This document shows, in pieces, positions 22,201 to 30,500 of a DNA stretch of 45,508 bases (its first letter is position 1; every line of letters begins with the position of its first letter). Under the pieces are notes generated by a model. The model did no database searches and was not told where the DNA came from. It worked only from the letters and a program-made list of their open reading frames with translations. The position numbers and the translations under genes are program-made. Source of the DNA: Priapulus caudatus (taxonomy: Eukaryota; Priapulida; Priapulimorpha; Priapulimorphida; Priapulidae); contig NW_014577369.1 of assembly GCF_000485595.1 (NCBI RefSeq), positions 221,105 to 266,612 on the forward strand. The letters are read 5' to 3'.

Positions 22201-23018
22201 ATCTGATAAATGACACTGGCATCTTAATGTAGATTTCATATAAATTAAACATTCAAACAAGACGATCGATTCCTGACTGCTAGTTGTCACTGAATCCAGA
22301 TGCTATGAATTAGATACCAGTACAGTACAACTTCAAGGTGTGAGTGTCTAAATTAGGTGTACACTGAAGGAGAATGTCATTAGAAAGCGTATAATTAATT
22401 GAAATAAACATGTAAATATGAAGTCTGGATATTTAACAGTAACGACACCTTTCTGCTGCAAGTCCTCACTAAGACATGTCACCTGAAGAAGAAGGCGACT
22501 GAAACAAAAAAACACCCTATATCAATACTGTACATATATCTAAAACAAGTCGAAAAATGTTACGTACTCTACCATAAATGACCTTAATTGCTTAAAAACA
22601 TTTTATGCATATCTCAGATACAATTAACGTATCTCTAATAATGTATGTGAACAAAAAGAGGAATTACAAACCTGACCATGTATAAGATGGTGGTGGTGGT
22701 GGTGGTGGTGTGACCACTATTTTGGTGGTCTTGGTATTATATATACTTGGTATTGAAATATTTTCGTCTCACCTTTCTGTATGCGTACATTTATTTTACC
22801 ACTTTTAAGAATTTACATAACAACTTTAATTTCTATCTCGCGAACTCTAGATATAAAAATAATAACAAGTACAATATGAACCATATTTATGTAAACAGAT
22901 ATGATACACAGTTCAGTTTAAACATATTACCTATACTCATCCTCAGGATGATAAATTTCAACAACATCACCCAGCTTTACATGGGGAAACTCTTTTGGAT
23001 TGATAAGAAGATCATTAT
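4065..23018 (-). CDS. DEPDC5: DEPDC5 orthologue, GATOR1 complex subunit (partial gene, about 27 exons)
   Basis: In known animals DEPDC5 joins NPRL2 and NPRL3 to form GATOR1, which acts on RagA/B at the lysosome and restrains mTORC1 when amino acids are scarce. Exons on the minus strand, high to low: 23018-22931, 22498-22449, 22115-21946, 21694-21575, 21103-20963, 19694-19552, 19198-19008, 18568-18434, 18233-18172, 17869-17796, 17315-17246, 17019-16983, 16783-16648, 15932-15863, 15633-15458, 15156-15032, 14573-14471, 14277-14180, 13922-13786, 13221-13070, then the SHEN exons, then 4968-4768 and 4184-4065. Nearly every junction has GT/AG and matching phase. Characteristic strings are [39 protein letters not shown] and RSLINPFGS. 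About 1070 residues are covered, against about 1600 in human. The start codon and the DEP and C-terminal domains were not found. The 15932-15863 exon does not join 15633-15458 in phase, so a small exon or another donor is missing there. Confidence 0.93.
4488..4768 (-). repeat. Minisatellite built from a DEPDC5 exon/intron boundary
   Basis: About four imperfect units of 60-90 bp repeat the end of exon 4968-4768 together with its donor. GGCGCAGGCCAGGAAGCC, then (C)ATG|GTGAG or variants, recurs in the intron (plus-strand GCTCACCAT at about 4527, CCTCACCATCGG at about 4609, GCTCAACATCGG at about 4668). Several units therefore retain donor-like GTGAG. Confidence 0.75.
4768..4968 (-). CDS. DEPDC5: DEPDC5 exon downstream of the SHEN block
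   Basis: This is a 201-nt exon of 67 codons after acceptor gttcgttgcag. It contains [30 protein letters not shown] and [17 protein letters not shown], matching the human segment that follows ...WNYLDQYIC. Phase 0 on both sides fits the 172-nt exon at 6401-6230 before it and 4184-4065 after it. It is GC-rich compared with the AT-rich introns around it. The donor (CATG|GTGAGAT) is the first unit of a tandem minisatellite that repeats this exon/intron boundary several times; see the repeat at 4488-4768. Confidence 0.92.
5099..5290. repeat. Minisatellite, about 60-bp unit
   Basis: CAGTCGTGAACA, AACATCAAGATC and AGAAGAGAAGTTCCGA recur three to four times with small deletions. It lies in the intron just upstream of exon 4968-4768 (minus strand). 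Confidence 0.7.
5932..6221. mobile_element. 290-bp TTAA-flanked MITE beside a DEPDC5 donor
   Basis: TTAA at 5928-5931 and 6222-6225 flanks inverted ends GGGCCGGACACACTAGGC and (complement) AGGGCAGGACATACTAGGC. The interior repeats TCGGGCGACT/AGTCGCCCGA-like words many times. TTAA targets suggest a piggyBac-type relative. The right TTAA lies four bases inside the intron from exon 6401-6230. Confidence 0.75.
6230..8193 (-). CDS. DEPDC5: DEPDC5 SHEN-domain exons, copy B (error-rich)
   Basis: This is the copy collinear with the rest of the gene. Approximate exons on the minus strand are 8193-8040 (VDWKS...PACL region), 7691-7608, 7117-6992, 6727-6636 ([15 protein letters not shown]) and 6401-6230 ([30 protein letters not shown]). 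The last two are clean and match copy A in length (92 and 172 nt). The first three carry many single-base insertions and deletions relative to copy A (about 154, 84 and 126 nt against 151, 76 and 120), so they are frameshifted as written. Because the neighbouring gene is intact, I infer sequencing error rather than a pseudogene. The 6230 donor reads GTGATT, while copy A has GTGAGT. Confidence 0.8.
7180..7430. mobile_element. TIR element with telomere-type repeats (copy 2, same insertion in copy B)
   Basis: This is the orthologous position to the 1143-1383 element, recognisable from GTACCCTGGGTGACGGTC and CTGGGTGCTGACATAAACC. The TTAGGG tract is reduced to GGGTTCGGGTTCGGC-like sequence, either by real contraction or by base-calling error. 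Confidence 0.65.
8300..9015. repeat. Tandem array of about six hairpin units (105-130 bp)
   Basis: Each unit starts GGTCTGAGATTACCCC, then CAGTCTGAAATTACCC, then a spacer like TGCAAATTATATCCTGTG. It then returns as the complement GGGTAAAT..CAGACTGGGG and TAATCTCAGACC, often followed by TGTCAC. Units begin near 8305, 8403, 8474, 8578, 8684, 8812 and 8929. A unit is thus a 30-33 bp inverted repeat around a loop of roughly 30-45 bp, repeated head to tail. Confidence 0.75.
9060..10720. repeat. Opposed polypurine and polypyrimidine minisatellites
   Basis: From about 9060 to 10015 the plus strand is almost pure A/G with a loose unit like GGAGAAGGTGATGGAGTAGG. From about 10030 to 10720 it is almost pure C/T with a unit like CTCCACCAGCTTCTCCCC. 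The second half reads as a diverged reverse complement of the first (GAAGCTGGTGGAG against GAAGGTGATGGAG), so the block is roughly a 0.7-0.9 kb inverted repeat meeting near 10020. All long open frames here are artefacts of composition. Confidence 0.7.
13070..13221 (-). CDS. DEPDC5: DEPDC5 exon with a 22-residue polyglutamine tract
   Basis: The acceptor (catgccag, minus strand) opens a 152-nt exon reading G-I, then 22 glutamines from a mixed CAG/CAA tract at 13149-13214, then [11 protein letters not shown] and ISHDHL. It ends at a GTACAG donor. The incoming two bases from 13922-13786 and the outgoing single base into the next SHEN exon both keep frame; the alternative downstream GTAAGC donor would create a stop. 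Glutamine coding therefore follows from phase, whereas the plus-strand reading would be polycysteine. No such tract is remembered in vertebrate DEPDC5. CAA interruptions should slow repeat expansion. Confidence 0.8.
13786..17019 (-). CDS. DEPDC5: DEPDC5 linker exons between SABA and SHEN domains
   Basis: Seven to eight short exons encode a low-complexity, Ser/Arg-rich linker: 17019-16983, 16783-16648, 15932-15863, 15633-15458, 15156-15032, 14573-14471, 14277-14180 and 13922-13786. Two conserved islands anchor it to DEPDC5: [17 protein letters not shown] in the second exon, and [12 protein letters not shown] followed by [13 protein letters not shown] in the sixth. The rest is poorly conserved and probably disordered. 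[12 protein letters not shown] at about 15520-15550 looks like a basophilic-kinase site cluster. The donor of 16783-16648 has two choices (GTAAGA, or GTGTAA two bases away). The 15932-15863 exon is the least certain of the set. Confidence 0.8.
14322..14394. repeat. CTGT microsatellite
   Basis: An interrupted CTGT/CCGT tetranucleotide tract in a DEPDC5 intron, 44 bases upstream (minus strand) of the acceptor of exon 14277-14180. Confidence 0.85.
17246..19694 (-). CDS. DEPDC5: DEPDC5 SABA-domain exons
   Basis: Six exons (19694-19552, 19198-19008, 18568-18434, 18233-18172, 17869-17796, 17315-17246) encode the SABA region, which in human GATOR1 bridges to the other subunits. Visible landmarks are [84 protein letters not shown] and [11 protein letters not shown], all close to human. 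Phases agree at all junctions. The 3' half of the 19198-19008 exon is tandemly duplicated just downstream; see the separate repeat entry. A CAG..CTG-ended MITE sits in the intron next to 18172. Confidence 0.93.
17973..18138. mobile_element. 166-bp CAG..CTG MITE in DEPDC5 intron
   Basis: The ends CAGGGAAAAAAAA...CGGGGGCT and AGCCCCCG..ATTTTTTTCACTG are inverted repeats of about 25 bp. Flanks are GT-rich, so a target duplication cannot be defined. It lies 34 bases downstream of the donor of exon 18233-18172. Confidence 0.6.
18851..19075 (-). repeat. 123-bp tandem duplication of the 3' half of a DEPDC5 exon
   Basis: GACTCAGTGAAGAGCTTTGC occurs at 18851 and 18974, each followed by a donor and coding for [20 protein letters not shown]. 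The downstream copy (about 18891-18957) keeps the frame and a GTGAGT donor but has only a weak acceptor (ttctgag) and differs at a few residues (AQG for AKG, NIS for NMS). Confidence 0.8.
19855..19864. other. Assembly gap (10 N)
   Basis: Ten N bases sit in the DEPDC5 intron between the 21103-20963 and 19694-19552 exons, next to a TA microsatellite. The preceding bases form a small inverted repeat (CTTTATGTGATTA / TAATCACATAAAG, 19790-19840). Confidence 0.99.
19872..21243. mobile_element. 1.37 kb TIR element in DEPDC5 intron, partly beside the gap
   Basis: Inverted arms of about 115-120 bp (19872-19990 and 21125-21243) share CAATGTGATAGTCCTGTGTTC, CTTCACTAGAGCTTAAAG and a tract ATTTTTACCATTT with their complements. 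A third partial arm lies at about 20345-20395, and a related one in the KIF22 region at 29535-29625. Frames inside are broken and give no recognisable protein. Confidence 0.6.
20963..23018 (-). CDS. DEPDC5: DEPDC5 N-terminal domain exons (5 exons)
   Basis: Five phase-matched exons encode the start of the conserved N-terminal domain. In order they contain [46 protein letters not shown] then [20 protein letters not shown]-like sequence ending GVITEDTK, and [20 protein letters not shown] then [11 protein letters not shown]. Each aligns by eye with remembered vertebrate DEPDC5 segments. The exon lengths of 88, 50, 170, 120 and 141 nt give exactly the expected residue counts. The first exon opens two bases into a codon, so at least one upstream exon with the initiator ATG is missing; I could not find it between 23019 and 27500. 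Introns are 0.25-0.45 kb. Confidence 0.92.
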
Positions 23019-23134
23019 CTGAAAATGAATAAGTACAAGAAATTGACTTAGATTTTGTTCTATAGTACAGAATATTTCAACAGCATTACTGGATAGGTTA
23101 CAAAATAGGTAACAATTTGCATACCAAGCGCACG

Positions 23135-23136
<2 letters not shown>

Positions 23137-23204
<68 letters not shown>
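23137..23204. repeat. TG microsatellite
   Basis: About 34 TG dinucleotides just upstream of DEPDC5 exon 23018-22931. Confidence 0.95.
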
Positions 23205-23208
<4 letters not shown>

Positions 23209-23686
23209 CGTGCGTATGTGCGTCTTTCTGTGCATGTGTACGGGACCTTTACTCCATTTCCGTGCGTGTAAAGATCACTTCAACTGCAGCTTTTCTGGGT
23301 ACAGTATAGCCTAGAACCCGCAGCGCATAAAACAACAACTAGAGCATCTTCAGAATCCTGGCGAAAGTGGATATAACTTATTATAACCTATCCGTCGTAC
23401 TTTCAAAATTACAACTTAAACCAGTAACCAGCGCACCACAGCTGTTCATCCGAATCATCGTGCACATGGTCGCACATGTCAGACGGGCTTGTAATGTAAG
23501 GTAATCATTTAGGCTGCAACCGCTTTTTATCTAACCGCTATTGTTTATTTACTATATTACTCACATCAATGATCAAGTGACATATGGTGAGAAGTTTACT
23601 GTTGCTTAGTATAATTAACTATACCGGTATAACTATAAGTATCATGCTGTATTATGATTATGTTAGAATGATCGTGTGACCATGTT

Positions 23687-24156
23687 CAGGGCCGTAGCCT
23701 GCGGGGGGGGGGGGGGGGGGTCAACCAGGCAAAGGGGGCAGCTGCCCCCCTTAGATTTTGGAGCAAAATAAAAAAATTAATAAATTTTTTCAAAAGAGAA
23801 TTGTCGTAGTCAGAACGAAGGCTGTAAGTGGCTCAATACCATCTCCTGCGATTCTACATTTTCAAAATTTTCTGTGGGAGGACCCGCCAGACCCCCACCT
23901 GTTCTCAACTCCCTCCTTGAAATCCTGGATCCGCGCACTGCCCCCCCCCCGGATTTGCTCAGCCCATAGAAATCTAACTAACGCTGAGAGGGTCTATGTC
24001 CCCGCGGGTACGCCGGAACGTACCCTGGTACTATCTAATATGCCGGACCGTACCTCGCTTACTCCACTAAACGAGTCTTAGGGAGTCGCCTACGCCCTAC
24101 TCCCTAACCCTAATCCTAACCCTAACCCTAACCAAATGGCTCAGCCCACGGCCCTG
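23687..24156. mobile_element. CAGGGCCGT-ended TIR element carrying a nested telomere-repeat TIR element
   Basis: The outer ends are CAGGGCCGTAGCC and GGCTCAGCCCACGGCCCTG, with ATGTT on both outer sides, typical of hAT-like termini. Inside is a G homopolymer (about 23703-23720). At 23989 an AGGGTCTATGTC-family element begins and runs to its CCCTAA repeats (to about 24133), where it is truncated against the outer end. Confidence 0.65.
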
Positions 24157-24576
24157 ATGTTATTGGCTTCTTTTCAATATAACCTAAAAGGCAACGTTTA
24201 ACACACAGTACAAATCATTATCTTCATTGCATTTTATCGCTGCCACGTCGATTAATTAGGAACGCACCACTGAAGTTTCGTTGATGAACGAGTAACTTGT
24301 ACAACTTCATGTTTTTGGCTGAGGTTTTTGGTAAACACAAACTGTGTGATTACAGCGCCATCTCTCGGATAATTTCACGCTCACTTGAAATCTCAACGCT
24401 CTAATGCGACCCGCTAACATACTATTTCGATACACGTCCTTTCTGAATAAAATCGACTCAAAATTGTTTTTGCAGGACCCACATTGTATCGGTAAATCAC
24501 CTACACACTAGTGCAAGGAGACGGCCAGGTTTTCCCTCTCTAATTGAACATGTTCACTGCCCCTAACCAGTAGAAC

Positions 24577-25745
24577 GCAAAACTACTACTTCATCCCCGC
24601 CCGCCCTTCCCCTTGTCTCCCTTGTCGCACGCTCAGCCTCCTTCTTCCACTGCCTCTCGGCTGTCATCCCTGTCATATTCCCCCAGTCTCCCACCCCTCT
24701 CTCCCGCAGCAAGCTATATTACGTACTTTTATTTAGGCCGTACTGCACGTCTGAAACGGTGGTCGCGCATGCGCAATATCTCCCGAGCAGAATAACATTT
24801 TGTCAAAATTATGAATTTAAAATGAAGAGGGGTTATCCCAGCATAGATTTCTATAATAATATTCCATCAGTAGACCTCACTTATGAAATAGGAAGCAGAC
24901 CTTACATGTAAGGTGCCGGCTGCATATACCAGTCATTACACAATCTGGCTACGTTACTGTGTTGGCACATGCGCAATATCTCACCAGAGGATTATATTTT
25001 GTGATGAATATGCATTTAAAATGGTTAGGGGGTATTTCAGCATAGATTTCCCGAATAAACTTTTATCAGTAGACCTGTGTTTATAATTAGGAGAGCGCCC
25101 TAGCATGTAGGATACAAAACACCTACTTTATGCCCTCGCGTCCTTCTCCTTGCCTCCCCTGTCCCTCGCTCAGCCTCCTTCTTCTTCTACCGCCCCCAGC
25201 TATCTTCCATGCCGCCTTTCCTCAGTCTCCCATCTCCTCTCCCCCTCAGCAAGCTATATTATGAAGTCTGCCTCAGACGGCACTGCACGCCTAACACGGT
25301 GCGCGCGCATGCTCCGCCTTTCCTCAGTCTCCCATCCCCTCTCCCCCTCAGCAAGCTATATTATGAAGTTTGCCTCAGACGGCACTGCACGCCTACCACG
25401 GTGCGCGCGCATGCGCAATATCTCCCGAGAGAAATCGTATTTTACAAAGATTATGCATTTAAAATGAAGAGGAGTTACCCTAGCATCGATTTATATGATA
25501 CCATTCCATTAGTTGACATAATTTAAGAAATAGGAGGAAGACCTTCCATGTAAGGTCTCCGCTCCATAAACCAGTCAGTACACAACCTGGCTACGTTACT
25601 GCTTTACAGCATACGCAATATCTCACCAGAGGAGTTATATTTTGTGCTGAAATTGCATTTAATATGGTCAGAGCGTATCTCAGCATAGGTCTCTGTAATA
25701 AATTGTTATCAGTAGACCTGTGTGTATAATTAGGAGAGCGCCCTA
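24577..25745. repeat. Two tandem units of about 540-630 bp
   Basis: Unit 1 (24577 to about 25112) and unit 2 (to about 25745) share AACCTCC/CCTCAGC-type pyrimidine runs, AGCAAGCTATATTA, CGCGCATGCGCAATATCTC, TAAGGT and TCAGTAGACCTGTG landmarks in the same order. Unit 2 has an inner tandem copy of about 110 bp (25207-25311 and 25312-25415). Confidence 0.75.
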
Positions 25746-25747
25746 GG

Positions 25748-26155
25748 CAGGGCCGGATTTAGACATGTGGAGGGCCCTTGGCAACCTTTAGTAGTAGATG
25801 ACCACCCTACCTTAGAATACTAAAAACTACAGTCATCCATAAAGTAAATTATTTTTTCAACTAGAAAGAATCTGAATAAGCAAGCAAGAAAATCGACGTT
25901 GAGATGAATGACCTGAGATTTTAGATGTTTGTCTGCCGACGTGTGCTGAGCAATGGCAGGAAAACTCCCAGTTAGCTGTTTCCACCACTCACAAACAAAT
26001 ACAATATGGCTTGCGTATGTATGACGTAAAACGCGCGCAATAAGGTTTTGATTGATACGAGCGTGTCGTTCAGGTCAGCCTACATTTTTTCTTACAATTT
26101 TGTTTTCATGGAATATGTGGAGACCCTAGCTTGCCCAGTTTAAAATCCGGCCCTG
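25748..26155. mobile_element. 408-bp MITE with CAGGGCCGGATTT ends
   Basis: The inverted termini CAGGGCCGGATTTA and TAAAATCCGGCCCTG are of the widespread hAT-like type. No convincing 8-bp duplication flanks it, so it may be old or edge-rearranged. Confidence 0.65.
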
Positions 26156-27565
26156 TGTTCACATACCCGGGTAGATATCCTTACATCCATTTGCACTGAC
26201 TTCTAAATCGTCTATGATCATGATGAATAATCTGCGTTTTATCATTAACATGTTATGTTTCATTCATTCTGTATAGAACACATGTTAATGATTTTATGAA
26301 AATGTCCTCTGGCTCAGGATCAGCACTTGGTTAACACACTGAAAAGATTTGATAGCGATCGTCATGCCAATTCAATATCCTACGTGTGTAGATTTACCTA
26401 AACCCACGACAAACTCTCATTGCCACCAGGACATTGATAATTAATGTGAGTTATGCATGAGAGCAGGAGCAGTATCTGTTGTATGCATTTGTATCTGTTG
26501 AGTGCATTTGCTCTATCGCACCTGACTCAGCTGACTAACATTGGTCGGACTAACAGAACAATATTTTGGAAACAGAGAAAGAATATACAAATAAACAAAC
26601 ACACACGTGTAGAAATGGCTCATGTCTATTACAAATTAAAATATATACAATACATTTCCAGGTACACATATCAAAGAATCGAAGAAAAATATAGTGAGAA
26701 TACTACTACCAAATTCCTGCAATGCAAGGTACACTGTACTCATATATTGTAAGAACTACCGTGAAATATTTTGCACAGAGAAGTTATGCAAAATGTATCA
26801 TGGTCTTTCATCCCAAGTTCAAGCCCATATCTTAGCCGAGTTTTCACCCAAAAAGATAACAGCAACCTGTTATATAGCTGGTTGGTATATGAGCTCTTAG
26901 CTTAGCACATGAGTATTGTTACAGTATTTCTGTTAATTTGATGTGTGCACATGATCACATGGCGTTTTAATAAAGCATTCTAATCCCTACACCTCACATC
27001 GATACGATATAAAGAGCCATCTTAGTGTGACAATTAATAGGACCTCTTGGTTACAAACGATAATAAGTGCACCTCTCTCAAACATATATGTATGGCTTCA
27101 TGATTTCAATTTCGTAGAGATCTATTTACATGAGTTTCAATTCACGCGGAAAAAAATATGGCGTCCAACACTCGAATTATGTATTTAACATATATGTTTA
27201 AGCTGTTCTGACTCGACTACATTAACAATACATAGAGCAGGCTATACATATGCCCTAACCAATTCTTTTAAGATGACTACAACAGTAGACTAAGTTATCC
27301 TGATATCAATGAAGAACAATATATGATATCTACAATAAAACCTCTAGCTTAACTCATTCAATGAGTTCATAAGGTTGGTAGACTAATAGATCTAGTAGTA
27401 GTACTAGTAGATTAACCCTGATAGACCTCTAGCTTACCACATACTATTATCACTACTCGCGAATTCCTCAGTAAGCTCACTAGTACAAGCGCCCCATTAA
27501 TTGCCGAATAACCCCAGCAGCTGGCATAATGAGATTTACCCTTGGAATAAATCGATAACGCAATT

Positions 27566-30500
27566 TCAAAATGCACATGTGATGCGTTGTTTCTTTGACG
27601 CTTTAACCTCTGGTCGTCTGAACGTGTCATCCGACTCTTCAGCGATGTCGTATAGGTTCTCCTGCTCCGAGTCTGATGATGGATCCTCAGCCAATAACAA
27701 GTTGCTCTGTGGAAAAAAAGCGAGATACATCAGCGCTGCGCTCACGTGCGAAAATGACAACGCAATGCAGTAAAATGGACAGATTGAGACAAAAAATAAG
27801 CATGGTTAACAAAAACCTGTTCAAGCTCGCACAGAGAATCTGCAAAAAAATTAATCTGAACTACGAGAATGATCTATTAATGCAGCCCGGGCTCGCGACG
27901 AAATGCGCAAATTTTTTGCAAACTTTCCACGCTCAACTACCTTGGCGAATCGCCGGTAGAACGACTTGGCGAAGCCAGGCACGCGAGCCAGGTCCTCGAC
28001 GCGTCGAAACGGTCCCTTGTACTCGCGGTAATCGAACACCATTTGCGCCCTCTTCTGGCCAAGCGTCTGCAGCGTGCACAGTCTGCGCACCGAGCCGGAA
28101 TTCAGAAGTTTCAAGATGGCGGCGCGGCGACGTCGCTGGTAGTCGTCGCTACTGGCACGCAACTGCTCGGCAACTGCTACGCGCTTTGTCGCTGCGTGAA
28201 GAAGAACGTGGAAAAATCTCTTAGAACAATCAAGACGGAACGGGCCTTAGCTGCCACGACGAGATCCACCTCAACTGGCAAGATCTCTGCTTCTGCTAGC
28301 GATGACCAACTATTTAGTTGACACTGTCTCTTGGCCACAGACACTAAGCACTAGTTCCTTTTGCTAGTATTGACATAAATGATCTGTGAATAACATGGCA
28401 TGGCAAACTTTCGGGATAGCATTTAATCTGCTACGACTGCTTTTCAAACTGCGCCCTCACTCGAAAGTAGGGGGGTACAATTATTAAAACAAATCTAATC
28501 CATCCTAGCAAGGTTACACGATGAGTAGCCCACGCTGATGCTCTCCTTTGTAAGCTGCACTCGTATGTTCAACTGCGTGCATCCAGCAACGCTTACATTT
28601 ACCGCAATTACCATTTTTCGGCTTCAGTGGCTCCTGGAGTTGAACGCTCGGCTTCTCGGCGATAATGTTAAGAGCCGAGCTTTGCAGGGATGGACGGCGT
28701 GGTCGTAGTGTACGCCTATTCTCATGACACTCATCCTGATTGTTGACGGGCAGGGCAGAAGATCTACGCCTTCCAGCAGCTGGTGGCTCTAGATTCCTGA
28801 GCTCTATGGTGGAAGACCTACGTCTTCGAACAGCTGGTGGCTCTGAAGTCCTGAGATCGATGGTTGAAGACCTACGTCTCCCGACAGCTGGCTCTAGACT
28901 ACTGAGCTCCATGGTGGAAGACCTACGTCTCTGAACAGCTGGCTCTAAAGTCGTGAGACCCATGGTTGAAGATCCACGCTTCCCAGTAGTTGGTTCTAGA
29001 GCCTGGCGTTCCATGGTGGAGGATGACGGCTTGCTCTCAGATGTCTCTGCGACATTGTCGCAAATGCTCACTATGTAAAGAAGGAGCAATGGCGACGTCA
29101 GCATTTGCTTGCATGGCAGATTCACACATTACAATAAAAGCAGATACATAATGCACGACATAAGTGCACTTCACGACAGAATTTTCCCGCGATTATTTGT
29201 AGAAAATTACAGCCAAGAATAGCACCTGACAGCTAGCATTTAAATTGACTACGTCACGAATTTTCTATGGTGTATATTTGTAAATTTTTGTTGCCATTTT
29301 TTTTACATTAAAAGTAAGCACTAACGGAACTAAATGTATCCTCAAATTCTTACCTGATAAGATTGTTTCTCAACTAGTTAAAAATCCAAAAAACCTCGAC
29401 GATTTGATATTATGATCCTGACATTAATTGCTTGCTATGGGCTATGTATGAGTCACGAGTGTATGTTTACATCAAACAATATAGTAAAATAGGAAGTATA
29501 ATGCAGCAATTTAACCATAAAACGTAAACAGATTTACTTACATGTTGTGAAAAAGTGGAAATATTTTTTTACTTTTACTATTCACGATGATGCAATCACC
29601 TTACACCTTAAGCACTTGCATTACATTATTCACCCTTTCCTCGCAACCCTCAACATATTAGGGCAAAGCTGGAGTGTATGTTCATGAGCGAAAGAAGTTA
29701 CCTACCATCAGTTAGATGCAGTGCGTGACTAAGAGTGGCAAGCTCAGGCGATGCATCACTTCTCTCACCCAACACGGACGGAAAATAACGCTTCCTGCTC
29801 GTTGTCGTCATGTCTGCGAAAGAAATAAACTAGACATGTACCAGGCTTCGCCGTCTGGAAAAACCATGGGGCCTAACAAACGGCCCCGTCATTTACTTGA
29901 CGAGGCTGATTTTTTTTTAAACTGATGAATTATGTAATAAAACCTCTGTTACATTCATATGTATTAATACTATGCTTACTCCCGCCTCCCACCTTACTGC
30001 CCCTCATATACTACTATTTGCTATATAAATTTATAACAACCGATGTTCTTTCTCAATTCGACTTTCGTTCTCGATTCTTGAAATCTCAAAATTTGACGGG
30101 GCCGAAGAAAAAGCCCCGTGGACACTGGAGACGGGCTGTTTACGGGGCTTGTGCAGATCGGCCGCGTGAAAAGGCAAAGCCGGATGTACCTGTTTCTACT
30201 TCCTAATGTTCAGGTCATCCTGCTTGCACTCTCTCGAGATGTGGATAAAATTTTCGGGAAGGATTGATTGAACGAGTACGTGCGTTCTACTCTAATAATA
30301 TTACCGTTCAGCACAGGGCTGCTTTGACCAGAAGCATCCCTACTCCCCTCGCTGGTGCCTGCTCTATCGGATTGCTCGTCCAGTGTGGAGTCAAGCAGCG
30401 CGTCTCTGTCCTCGAAGTTTGGCGGAGGGAGGGCGCCACTGGTGTGACACGGCAGCATCAGCGAGCGACGTGTTGTGTCGCGAAGCTGGGTGAGGTGAAG

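Larger units (their letters stand above)
23019..27565. other. Repeat-rich spacer between DEPDC5 and KIF22
   Basis: I found no coding exon here, although the missing first DEPDC5 exon and KIF22 3' UTR should lie within it. It holds a TG microsatellite (23137-23204), nested TIR elements (23687-24156), a roughly 550-bp tandem duplication (24577-25745) and a MITE (25748-26155). From 26156 to 27565 I see only AT-rich unique-looking sequence. Confidence 0.6.

Noticed and set aside
28740-28934. Plus-strand frame with repeats [12 protein letters not shown]
   Set aside because: It is antisense to the KIF22 RRRSST repeats, which have proper splice sites and phase.
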